Position numbers and translations under genes: made by a program. Of a stretch of 64,000 nucleotides of DNA, positions 1 to 8,700 are shown one piece after another (within the stretch, counting starts at the first letter, position 1; every line of letters starts with the position of its first letter). The notes under the pieces were generated by a model, which searched no databases, was not told where the DNA came from, and saw nothing but the letters and a program-made list of their open reading frames with translations. The stretch comes from Pseudomonas sp. LP_7_YM (lineage in GTDB: Bacteria; Pseudomonadota; Gammaproteobacteria; Pseudomonadales; Pseudomonadaceae), in contig NZ_SOCT01000006.1 in NCBI RefSeq assembly GCF_004364435.1, positions 186,001-250,000 on the forward strand, in the 5' to 3' direction.

Positions 1-1
1 G

Positions 2-55
2 CAAAGCATCATCGACGCGTTCGGCCAACATGTGGCGCGTACCTCGAAGGCGTGA
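2..55 (+). CDS. Possible C-terminal tail of a gene entering from the left
   Basis: Reading from base 2 the sequence is open to a TGA at 53-55 and ends ...HVARTSKA, a plausible protein end. The frame from base 1 is also open, to a TGA at 76-78, but reads as an arginine/histidine-rich string that looks less like protein. No family can be recognised from so few residues. Confidence 0.25.
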   Translation, partial: QSIIDAFGQHVARTSKA

Positions 56-69
56 CGACCCGTTTCAGC

Positions 70-95
70 AAAGCCTGAGAGCCCTCCAGGGCTTT
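70..95 (+). terminator. Terminator-like stem before the toxin array
   Basis: AGCCCT (80-85) can pair with AGGGCT (88-93), although the loop would be only 2 nt. Alternatively AAAGCC (70-75) pairs with GGCTTT (90-95). There is no run of T after it, so an intrinsic terminator is only suggested. It sits between the possible end of the left gene and the first toxin leader. Confidence 0.3.
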
Positions 96-107
96 GCCTG
101 GAAAAGT

Positions 108-246
108 CAGTAAATCCGAAGCTGCACGGTGTGTGTACAGCACTATGTAGCGCAGTGCATGCGGCTTTTCTCTTTACGCTCCTTGGCAATTTTGCACGAG
201 CCCGGTTTACCGCCGGGTCCGGGCAAGCCTGTCATAAGGAGCTTCC
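108..246 (+). promoter_or_regulatory. Toxin leader, copy 1
   Basis: This is the first of three related leaders. Box A is CAGTAAATCCGAA at 108-120, box B CACTATGTAG at 141-150, and box C is a T/C-rich run starting TTTTC at 166 and leading into TTTACGCTCC. An inverted repeat GCCCGG (200-205) / CCGGGC (219-224) with a 13-nt loop follows, then AAGGAG (236-241) five bases before the ATG. Box order, spacing and total length match copies 2 and 3, which points to selected promoter and 5' untranslated sequence. I cannot assign a sigma factor: neither box A nor box B forms a convincing -35/-10 pair. Confidence 0.65.
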
Positions 247-3200
247 ATGTCGATTGCCACTTCCCGTTATTTCCACAGTGCCGCCCTCAGGCAGCGTTAT
301 ATCGACGCGCTTGATGAAGCATTCAACGATAATCGTCTGCGCGCCGAACAGCGATTGTGGCTACAGGATCTGGCCCGTCCGCTGGTGTTGGGGGGGCAAG
401 ATCCCGTGCGGGTGGACCGGCTCATGCTCAACCAAGGCGCGGTCAGGCCGTTCGAGCTGTGCACTGCCCTGCTGTTGAGCCATGGCCTGACCGATAACCC
501 CGAGGTTTATCTGTTCAGCCTGGCGCGCGGTGTCGAGGTCTTCGGTGATCGTCATGCTTTTTTGGTGGAGCTGCGTGCCCGGTTTGCCCACGGTGATGCC
601 GAGGTGCTGTTCGAATACCAGAAAATCGACGGTGATCCATTTCGCGCTCAGACCCTGGCGATTGTCGAACATGAAGTAGAACAACTCGCATGCTTGAGCG
701 AACAGCTCAAGCTCACACCCACGTTGCTGCAGGCGGTTAATGCCTCGGTTGCCGAACAGCTGCGTCAGACGCTTCCGGGCATGTCCATCGACCCACAGGC
801 TCATCTGCTACAGATCGTTGGCATTTCCAAAGGGGATGTAGAGTCGACACCGGTCACCCAGACGCTGGCCCAAGCGACCCTGGATGACTTTTGCAACCTT
901 AAAATCGAAGAGGGTTTCCAGCGACGATTCCTCGATACCCAGGGACGGGATGCCAATGCTGTCGACTCGGCGCTTTTTTCCCAGGCCATGAGCAAGGCGG
1001 CCAATGGCGTGGCGGGCCACTATCGGCAATTGCTCAGGGCCTATTGGGGCGATCCCCTGAGCGATACTCGTACACGCCGCGAACTGGCGATTTTGAGTTT
1101 GCAAAACAGCTTGCGCCGTGATCTTTACCGGCACAGCCATGATGGCACGCTTGATCCGAAGGTACTCACCGCGCTGGCGCCGCTATTGGAATGGGGCTCG
1201 GGCGACCGCCCTGAAAACACTGCTATGCGATGCCATCAAATGACCCTGCAGGTCAGTAATGGTGCTGCCTATCCATTGGCTGGCACATTTGCGGTCCTCA
1301 ATGGCAATGACGTTGATGGCTCATTACTGTGGTTTGGTGCTGACCATCGCTTGCGCACCTTTAGTGACGTGGCGGCATTGGCTCGCTATTTCGAAACGCC
1401 GCAAGGGCATCAGCAACTTCGTCCCGGGTTGGCTATCGAGGATCAGCCGGTGCTACAGCAAGAGGGCCATGTCCAGGTAGCGCTGACCGAAATCCGCAGA
1501 CCTGTGTTTGCTGAGCGGGTTGATTCGATCATCGCCCTTCAGTCCCGCAATTTTGTGCATGTGACAGGTTTGCACAGCATGCCTGTAGAAGTGGCGGCCA
1601 TGATCGATGATGCGTTGGACATTCGCCAACTGCTTGATCCGCGGCAATTGCAACTCAGTGCCGGGCGCTGGCGGCAGCAGTCGCCGTTCAACTTCCATGA
1701 CGTCTGGCTCAAGCCCTTCGCGGCTGTTTCGCTTCCCACGTCTGTTTCCGCTGATCCGGATAATGTCGCATCCCATCCGGATCAGGAGTCCGCTGGCGAT
1801 ACCCGGCCGAGGATGATTCTGTCGGCGTCCTGGCTGGAGTTGGCGCAGGCTTTGGATGGGCGGGCCAAACGCCTGCGAGGTTTGGGCAATGTGCTGCTCG
1901 ACTGTGCCGAGCATGCTTTGCAGCACTACGTCTGCGTGTTGATCGGCGGCGCCCTTCGAGCCCGCGACATTCGCATACAGTGGCTGCAGTCGGCGGCTGT
2001 CGACTCATCGGACGTCGAGACCTATGCCGCACCGGTGAGTGAATCGCAGCGGTTGGTTTCCAAGGATGTGGTGTCGTTGCTGCTTGAGCATGTCAGCGGC
2101 CACCGTGCGCCTGCCATGCCTGCCGGCGCGCAGGTTCGGATCGAGTCGGCGCCAGACGCCGCGGTTCCGATCCAGTTGATCAATTACATGCTGGACAAGG
2201 TGGCGGCCGGATTCGAGGAGCGTTATCTCCGTCACTTCAAGAACTCGCGTGTCGACGTTCAGCGCCATGGTGATCGGCATTTATGGCCGGTCGGAGAAGC
2301 GCTCAGTCTGCACGAGGATGCCATACGGCTGGATCTGGCACTGGGAAAGCGCCAGGGCCGTTTCGACGACGCTGCTGTGAGCATGGTTCGCCAAGTGCTG
2401 GGTCGTCCGATTCGTTCGTTGCGTACGGCGATGAGCGGCTACCTGACCGAGGCGTTTACACTTTCGCTGGTCTACGACGGCGATGCTGTGATGCTTTGCG
2501 ATACGTTGTTGGTCAGGCAGCCGCTCAAACAGAACAGTGCGGTCATGCTTTGGCGCGGCTCGGTAGGCTGGCGCAAATTCGCTTCGATTCAAGCCCTGCA
2601 GGAGGCGGTGCAGCTCGAACTTCGGCAAACCCGCTCCGGGCGTTGGCTGGCGCTGGTGAGTGATCATGACCGCGCGCTGCTGAAAGCTCACTTGGCCAAG
2701 CCTGCCGACAACCAGGTCCTCATCCGTCCGGAGCGCATTGACGAACATGCCATGCAAGTTTTGCAACTGGCAGCCTTGCTTCGCCAGCAGCAGGGGCTGC
2801 GCCGACTTTGCCTGCGCGCCGCACGGTGCCACTTCGAGGCCGGGCTGTTTAGCCGGCTTGCGCATGCCATCGAACTGAGCGCACCGCTGTTTGCCATGCT
2901 GGACACTCTGACGTTGCGAATCGCCGACAGTATTTTTGCGGCATTGATGCCGTCGTGGTTATCCCAAGCCTCTCTCCCCGACCTGAGGTCGTATTACGCG
3001 CTTTTCAAGCGCTTCTATCTGGCCAGTGACGGTGGCAAGGATTTTCTCTTTGATGTGCCCTCATTGCAGGCAACGGCTCGCCAACGGCTGAGCGCGCAAC
3101 TGAGCAAGGACTTCCCCGGGCAGCCGATGGATCCTGATCAGGTCAGCGTGACGTCACGTCGTTATGTGAACGCCATTCCGCCGGTGGGGCAGCTGCCATC

Positions 3201-5550
3201 CGCTGTGCCGGGCGCCACCATCACGCAACATGAGTCGTTGACCGAGTACGCGATCAACCGCTTCATCGATGCGCGGGACACTGCCCTGAGTGTCGACCCC
3301 GAAGGCCAATCGCAAGCGGCGCAGTTGCTCACGCCCGACTATCTGCGCCAGCTGGTCCGGGGACAGGACGTGGGCGCAGCTTATATGGAGCAACTGGGTA
3401 AAGCGTTGTCGCCCCTTGACGCCGAGTATGCCGCGCGCGAGCGCTTCTTTATTCAACAGATGCGACCTTTAACGCAGATGGTGGCACTGGCCGAAAAGAT
3501 TCAGGGAAAAATCAGCCCCCGGGCCTGTGACTTCGTCTCGCGGCTGGTTGACATGCCCGACGGCATTGCCCGTGAGCCGGTGGACGGTGTGCCGATCATC
3601 ATCAGCCCACTGCAACTGATTGCCGATAGGGGAAGGAAGCCGGACACGGTGGCCGGGGTTTACCTGATCTGCCCGGCGGACCCTCATGCGGGCCCGGTAG
3701 TGCTGTACGCCATCTACCACCCGGCGTTCACGTTCCGCGAATACGCTAACCGAACGGCACTGGTGCACGCCATGCGTGATGATCAATCATTGCAGAAACT
3801 GTTGCTCGAACGCGTTGATCCCTATGTGCAGCGGCGCTACGCCCATGGCGGTTTCAGCGAACCGCACCTGGCCTCTTCGGTCGGCTTGTTCGATTTTGAC
3901 CTGCCGCTGCACAGGCCCGGACCGGTTGCATTGGGCGTTGCCGAAATCAAAGGCAATGCCTTGCATGCGCTGTTCCGGGGCACGAGCAAGCTGTTGCTCG
4001 ATATGGGCGCTGCCCAGGCGGTGACCAACGAACAGATCGATCAGGCAGGAAGAGCCTTTCTGGCAACGTTCGTATTGAATCAGGCATTGAGCCTGTTACC
4101 CAACAAGCTGGCCACGCTGGTGACGCTTTGGCAAGGTCACACGCTGCTTCGCGAGTCGGTCCGCTCGATATCGGGACATCAATGGGGCAAAGCCCTTTCA
4201 GAGTTTTCCGCAGCACTTGGCGTCATGGTCTCGGCCCGTGAGCAAGCGAACGAGGACAGCCGCCATTCAACGCCCGGCAGCAGCGGTTCGGAGCTGGTGA
4301 CGGTCGAGGAGGATCCACTGGCACCGACTTTTTCATGGCGCTCGACGTCCCTGACTGCCGAGCAGCGGATGCGCCTTCAGGGGCTGGAAGCGCAGAGCGT
4401 AGCCCTCAGCCAGATGCGTCACGACAGCTTGCTCAATCTTTACCTGAACCCGGCCAACAAGAATCGTTACGCCGTTGTAGCTGGCAAGGTGTATCAGATC
4501 AAGCCTATACCCGAAGAGGGAAGATGGATGATTGTCGGCGCTGACGGTGATGCCGGGCCACGGCTGTTACTCGACAGCAATCAGCATTGGCAGCTGGATC
4601 TGAATCTGCGCCTCGCAGGTGGCGGCGGTGTCGTTGCGTCTATGAAATCGTCAATCACGATGTCCACTGCCGAGGATGTGTTGAGCGTCGAAGCCACGGG
4701 TATGGCTGAGATTCGGTCGCGCTATCGTGCGCAGGCCAGGCATATCGAAGAGGCCCATGTGCAAGCCCGGCATTACCTGGAAAACTGTCTGGACAACCTC
4801 CATGTAAACCCGCAGGGCACTGCGCCAGATCCGCGCGTAGCAACAATCCTTGGCGAGTTCTTTGGCACTTCGAGCCCTGACGGACAGCTGCTGACCCGGG
4901 TAGAAAGCACCATCAAGACGCTGTTCGACGAGTTGATGGATCCGTCCTTGTCGCCGATGTCATCGCCCCGTTTCATCGTGGGTTCCAACCGTCCGGGCAC
5001 CGAACGGGTTACGGCCTTCGTGATCCCCGCAGATCCGCGCAAGCGTATCTTTCTGACGGAGCGATTCTTCAACGTACGCCTGTACCGGCTCAGGCCTGAA
5101 GCACTGGCCCAGGGGTTCAGGCAACCGGTACATTATCAGGCCGCGACGCTGATCCATGAGCTGTCCCATCTGGTGCTCGATACCAGGGACATCGCTTATC
5201 TGGAGGCCAGCTCGCCTCATCTGGATCTGTTGCCCAAGAACACCTCCAGTGCGCTGCGCAGGTTCAACCAGATAGAGCGTTTACAGGATTACCGACTGTC
5301 CCATCGCACTTTGAAAAAAGACCTGTTCACCCGAATTGATAACGGCAAATGGCGCGCGATCAAGCAGGGGGATCGACTTGGATTTGCTTCCATCCTGCAG
5401 ATCACTGGCGCGCAGACGCTGGACCGGGCGCGGGATATATTTCTGGCCGATGTCCACAAGCGCAGCCAGGTGATGCTTAAGAATGCCGACTCGGTGGCGC
5501 TGCTGATATCGCGCCTGGGGCGGCACAATTTCGCGGTGCCGAACGGTTGA
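247..5550 (+). CDS. Giant dermonecrotic-toxin-like protein with HExxH motif, paralogue 1
   Basis: This 1767-residue protein has no signal peptide or obvious membrane helices. It resembles the large 'dermonecrotic toxin domain' (DUF6543-type) proteins annotated in Pseudomonas; that is recognition from sequence style, not a search. Typical stretches include AINRFID, MPDGIAREPVDG, GPVVLYAIYHPAFTFREY and RYAHGGFSEPHL. Three conserved blocks (about 1-487, 526-1328, 1360-1767) are separated by two variable linkers. The C-terminal block carries HELSH at 1637-1641 followed by LDTRDIAYLE, a zinc-metalloprotease-like HExxH motif kept in all three paralogues. The start is fixed by AAGGAG five bases upstream. 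The role is inferred to be a secreted or injected toxin acting on host or competitor cells; target and secretion route are unknown. Confidence 0.7.
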   Translation: MSIATSRYFHSAALRQRYIDALDEAFNDNRLRAEQRLWLQDLARPLVLGGQDPVRVDRLMLNQGAVRPFELCTALLLSHGLTDNPEVYLFSLARGVEVFGDRHAFLVELRARFAHGDAEVLFEYQKIDGDPFRAQTLAIVEHEVEQLACLSEQLKLTPTLLQAVNASVAEQLRQTLPGMSIDPQAHLLQIVGISKGDVESTPVTQTLAQATLDDFCNLKIEEGFQRRFLDTQGRDANAVDSALFSQAMSKAANGVAGHYRQLLRAYWGDPLSDTRTRRELAILSLQNSLRRDLYRHSHDGTLDPKVLTALAPLLEWGSGDRPENTAMRCHQMTLQVSNGAAYPLAGTFAVLNGNDVDGSLLWFGADHRLRTFSDVAALARYFETPQGHQQLRPGLAIEDQPVLQQEGHVQVALTEIRRPVFAERVDSIIALQSRNFVHVTGLHSMPVEVAAMIDDALDIRQLLDPRQLQLSAGRWRQQSPFNFHDVWLKPFAAVSLPTSVSADPDNVASHPDQESAGDTRPRMILSASWLELAQALDGRAKRLRGLGNVLLDCAEHALQHYVCVLIGGALRARDIRIQWLQSAAVDSSDVETYAAPVSESQRLVSKDVVSLLLEHVSGHRAPAMPAGAQVRIESAPDAAVPIQLINYMLDKVAAGFEERYLRHFKNSRVDVQRHGDRHLWPVGEALSLHEDAIRLDLALGKRQGRFDDAAVSMVRQVLGRPIRSLRTAMSGYLTEAFTLSLVYDGDAVMLCDTLLVRQPLKQNSAVMLWRGSVGWRKFASIQALQEAVQLELRQTRSGRWLALVSDHDRALLKAHLAKPADNQVLIRPERIDEHAMQVLQLAALLRQQQGLRRLCLRAARCHFEAGLFSRLAHAIELSAPLFAMLDTLTLRIADSIFAALMPSWLSQASLPDLRSYYALFKRFYLASDGGKDFLFDVPSLQATARQRLSAQLSKDFPGQPMDPDQVSVTSRRYVNAIPPVGQLPSAVPGATITQHESLTEYAINRFIDARDTALSVDPEGQSQAAQLLTPDYLRQLVRGQDVGAAYMEQLGKALSPLDAEYAARERFFIQQMRPLTQMVALAEKIQGKISPRACDFVSRLVDMPDGIAREPVDGVPIIISPLQLIADRGRKPDTVAGVYLICPADPHAGPVVLYAIYHPAFTFREYANRTALVHAMRDDQSLQKLLLERVDPYVQRRYAHGGFSEPHLASSVGLFDFDLPLHRPGPVALGVAEIKGNALHALFRGTSKLLLDMGAAQAVTNEQIDQAGRAFLATFVLNQALSLLPNKLATLVTLWQGHTLLRESVRSISGHQWGKALSEFSAALGVMVSAREQANEDSRHSTPGSSGSELVTVEEDPLAPTFSWRSTSLTAEQRMRLQGLEAQSVALSQMRHDSLLNLYLNPANKNRYAVVAGKVYQIKPIPEEGRWMIVGADGDAGPRLLLDSNQHWQLDLNLRLAGGGGVVASMKSSITMSTAEDVLSVEATGMAEIRSRYRAQARHIEEAHVQARHYLENCLDNLHVNPQGTAPDPRVATILGEFFGTSSPDGQLLTRVESTIKTLFDELMDPSLSPMSSPRFIVGSNRPGTERVTAFVIPADPRKRIFLTERFFNVRLYRLRPEALAQGFRQPVHYQAATLIHELSHLVLDTRDIAYLEASSPHLDLLPKNTSSALRRFNQIERLQDYRLSHRTLKKDLFTRIDNGKWRAIKQGDRLGFASILQITGAQTLDRARDIFLADVHKRSQVMLKNADSVALLISRLGRHNFAVPNG

Positions 5551-5567
5551 GCGATCGACGTTTGGCA

Positions 5568-5585
5568 ATCGGCAGCCTGGCCGAT
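5568..5585 (+). other. Small inverted repeat after toxin 1
   Basis: ATCGGC and GCCGAT form a perfect 6-bp stem with a 6-nt loop, 18 bases past the stop codon. No T tract follows, so it may be a weak RNA 3' structure rather than an intrinsic terminator. Confidence 0.25.
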
Positions 5586-5626
5586 GTGTCAATGCGACGC
5601 ATGGACGGCGGGCGGGCGCGCTAAAC

Positions 5627-5765
5627 CAGTAAATCCGAAATCCCGATCTGCAGGTACTGCATTATGTAGTGCAGCCCGTGCGATTTTCTCCTTACGCTCC
5701 TTGGCATCTTGCCCACGCCCGGTACGGCACCAGGCGTGGGCGGTTTATGCAATGAGGAGTTCTCC
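5627..5765 (+). promoter_or_regulatory. Toxin leader, copy 2
   Basis: Box A CAGTAAATCCGAA lies at 5627-5639 and box B CATTATGTAG at 5660-5669, again 33 bases after the start of box A. Box C (TTTTC from 5684 into CTTACGCTCC) follows. A 9-bp stem GCCCACGCC (5711-5719) / GGCGTGGGC (5733-5741) with a 13-nt loop sits where copy 1 has its stem, but its sequence differs. GAGGAG (5754-5759) precedes the ATG. Structure is kept while sequence changes, the pattern expected of a functional RNA hairpin. Confidence 0.65.
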
Positions 5766-8700
5766 ATGGCTACCGCAATCTTCAGCTATTTTCACAGCGC
5801 TGCCCTTGAGCAGCGCTATCTCAGGGTGCTCGATGACGCGCTGCAGACCCATTGTCTTCAAGCCGAAGAACGGCTGTGGCTACAGAGTCTGACCGATTCC
5901 ATCCCGACAGACCGCCCGGACCCGGTGAGGGTCGATCGAATTCTTTTCAACACGGCTTCGGCCAGAGCGGATGAACTCGCGGCGGCGTTGCTGTTCAGTC
6001 ATGCCCTGACTGACAATCCGCGGACCTATCTGTATAGCTTGGCCAACGGCATCGAGGTCTTCAATGATCGCCATGCGTTGCTGAGCGCGCTGCGTGATCG
6101 CTATGCCGAGGGTGACGCTGAGGCGATATTCGAATGCGAAAAGATCGACGACAGTCCGTTCCGGGCGCAGATGCTGGCAATTGTCGACCAGCAGGTCGAG
6201 AACCTTGGGCAAATGGCCGCGCAGCTCAAACTGATGCCCACCTTGCTGGACGCATCGACAGCCTCCCTGACCCGCCAATTGCGTGAACTGCTTCCGCATA
6301 TGGTGATCAACCCCGAGACGCACCTGTTACAGCTCGTCCCGGATGCGAATAATGATGCGCAACTGACGCCTTTCACCCGGACTTTGGCAATGTCGGCGTT
6401 TGACGACAGCTGCAAGGTGCAGTTTGGCAATGGCTTCATGCGGCGCTATCTCGATGCGCAGGGGCGCATCGCCAATGCCGCCGACAGCGCATTGTTCTCA
6501 AGGGCATTTGCCGGGGCGGCGGCCCGCATGGGCGAGCACTATACTCAACTGCTCAGTGCGTTCTGGACACAACCGGTGGTTGGCTCCAGCACCCGCCGCG
6601 ATCTGGCTGTCGGCACGCTCAAGGACAGCTTGCGTCGCCAACTCTATCGCTGCCGACATGAGCAAGCTCTGAGTGCCGATACCCTCCAAGCCCTCTCAGC
6701 GCTGGTGCAGTCGCCTGCGGGCGCTCTACCTGCAGGCAGTCACCTGCGTTGTCACCGGATGACCGTCAGCACGGGCAACGGCAAATCGTACGCCTTGGCT
6801 GGCACATTCGTTGTAAGGCCCAGAGACGATGCTGCCGAGGCGTTTTTGTGGTTTTCGACTGATCATCAGTGGGTCCGCTTCCAGGACCTTGAAGCATTAG
6901 CGGCCTTTTTCGCCACCGTGCCAGGGCGTGAGCAACTGCGCCCGGCGCTGGCGCTTGAGGATCAATCGGATCTGTTCAGTGCAGTCTCGCTACAGGTCGG
7001 GCTGGAAGAAATTCCAGGCCCTGTAGGGGTGGACCGCGTCGATTCGATCATCGCCTTGCAAACGCGCAACCTGATGTATGCGCTGCAGTTGTCCGCCGCG
7101 CCCGAGCAGATCACGGCGATGATTGATGACGCCCTGGATATCCGCCAGTTGCTCGATCCACGGCAGTTGCAGATCAATGCCGGTCGATGGCGCCGGGACG
7201 CGCCGTTCAGCTTTACCGAGGTATGGATCAAGCCTGAGCGCAGCACGGGTGGCGATCCCCGGCCTCCTGCCCGGGCGGGCCAGAGTCTACCGATCCGGCG
7301 AGGCGAATCGAATGCCGACGCCGCGGGCACACGGGCTGCTGTCCCACAGTCTCCTAGCCAGCCAATGAGCCCACCCGCTCCGGATACCGATCAGATCAAC
7401 GACGATCCGGACGCATCCTGGGTGCAATATGCGCAAGCCTTCGATTCCCGGGCTGAACGCCTCAGGCAGGTGGATAACTTCCTGCACGATACTGCAGCAC
7501 AGGCATTACAGCACTATGTGTGCGCATGGATCGAGGAGGGTGTGCGCGCTGAGGACATTCGTGTGCAATGGCTTGAGTCGGCACCTGTCGATCTTTCGGA
7601 CGTTGAGGCTCACGCCGTGCCGATCAGTGAATCGCAGCAATTAATGTCAATAGGGCTGGTGGCGCTGCTTCTCGAATGTGTCAGCGGTCACCGCGCCGCG
7701 ATCCTGAGCGTTGGCGCGCAACTTATCGTGGACCGGGCGCCGGCGCAGGTGCATATGGACCTCATCAATCACGCTCTGGGCAAGCTGGTGCCCGGCTTTA
7801 TCGAGCGTTATCTGCAGCGCTTCAAAGCCTCGCGCATTGAGTTTCTGCGACAGGGCGATGAGCAGTTGCAGCCGTCCAGGGACGCATTAAGCCTTCGTGA
7901 AGATGCGATGCGCCTTGATCTGGTACTGGGAGCGCGTCAAGGCAGATTTGACGCCACGGCAAGTGAAATGGCCCAACAGATCCTGGAGCAACCTGAACGA
8001 GCATGGCGAACAGCGCTGGGGGGAGTAGTCACGGAAGCGTTTTCCATCTCCCTCAAGCATGGCGACCACTGCGCGGCTTTGCTCAGCAATATGATCGCAT
8101 TGACACAGCCTCTTGAACCGGGCAGCCCGGTACTGCTCTGGTGCTGTGAGTTTGGCTGGCGTCAGTACGCTTCGGTGCAGCGCTTGAAAACCGTTTTGCA
8201 CCGGAACCTCAACGGGGTTCATCGCGAACGCTGGCTGGCGCTGCTCGGGGCGCGTGATCGCTCGTGGGTGCGAGCTCATTTGTCAAAGATTTCCGATAAC
8301 CAGGTCATCTTCGAGCTCGACAGGGTCGACGGACATTTTACCGAAGCCATGCAGCAGGCAGTGCTGAGCCGCAAGCAACAGGACCTCGAAGTCCTGTGTC
8401 AGCGCGCTGTACGTTCTCGTTTCGAAGCTGACCTGTTCACCCGGCTTGCAGCGGCGAGCGAACCCGATGCCCAATTGACCGACATGCTTGATGGCCTGTC
8501 GGTGAGAATCGACAACAGTATTTTCGAGGCGATGCTCCCCTCATGGATAAACTCGGCAACCCTGTCGGACCTGAAGCTGTACTACGGTATTTTCAACCGT
8601 TATTACCTTGCTACCGACGGTGGCAAGGATTTCATGTTCGGGATTCCTACGTTGCAGGATCTGGCGCTCGAACAGTTGCGCACCAGATTGAACCAGGATT

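Noticed and set aside
181..200. TGGCA...TTGC in toxin leaders as a sigma-54 promoter
   Set aside because: Spacing between the GG and GC elements is 8-9 bases in copies 1 and 2 instead of the required 12, and copy 3 lacks TGGCA.
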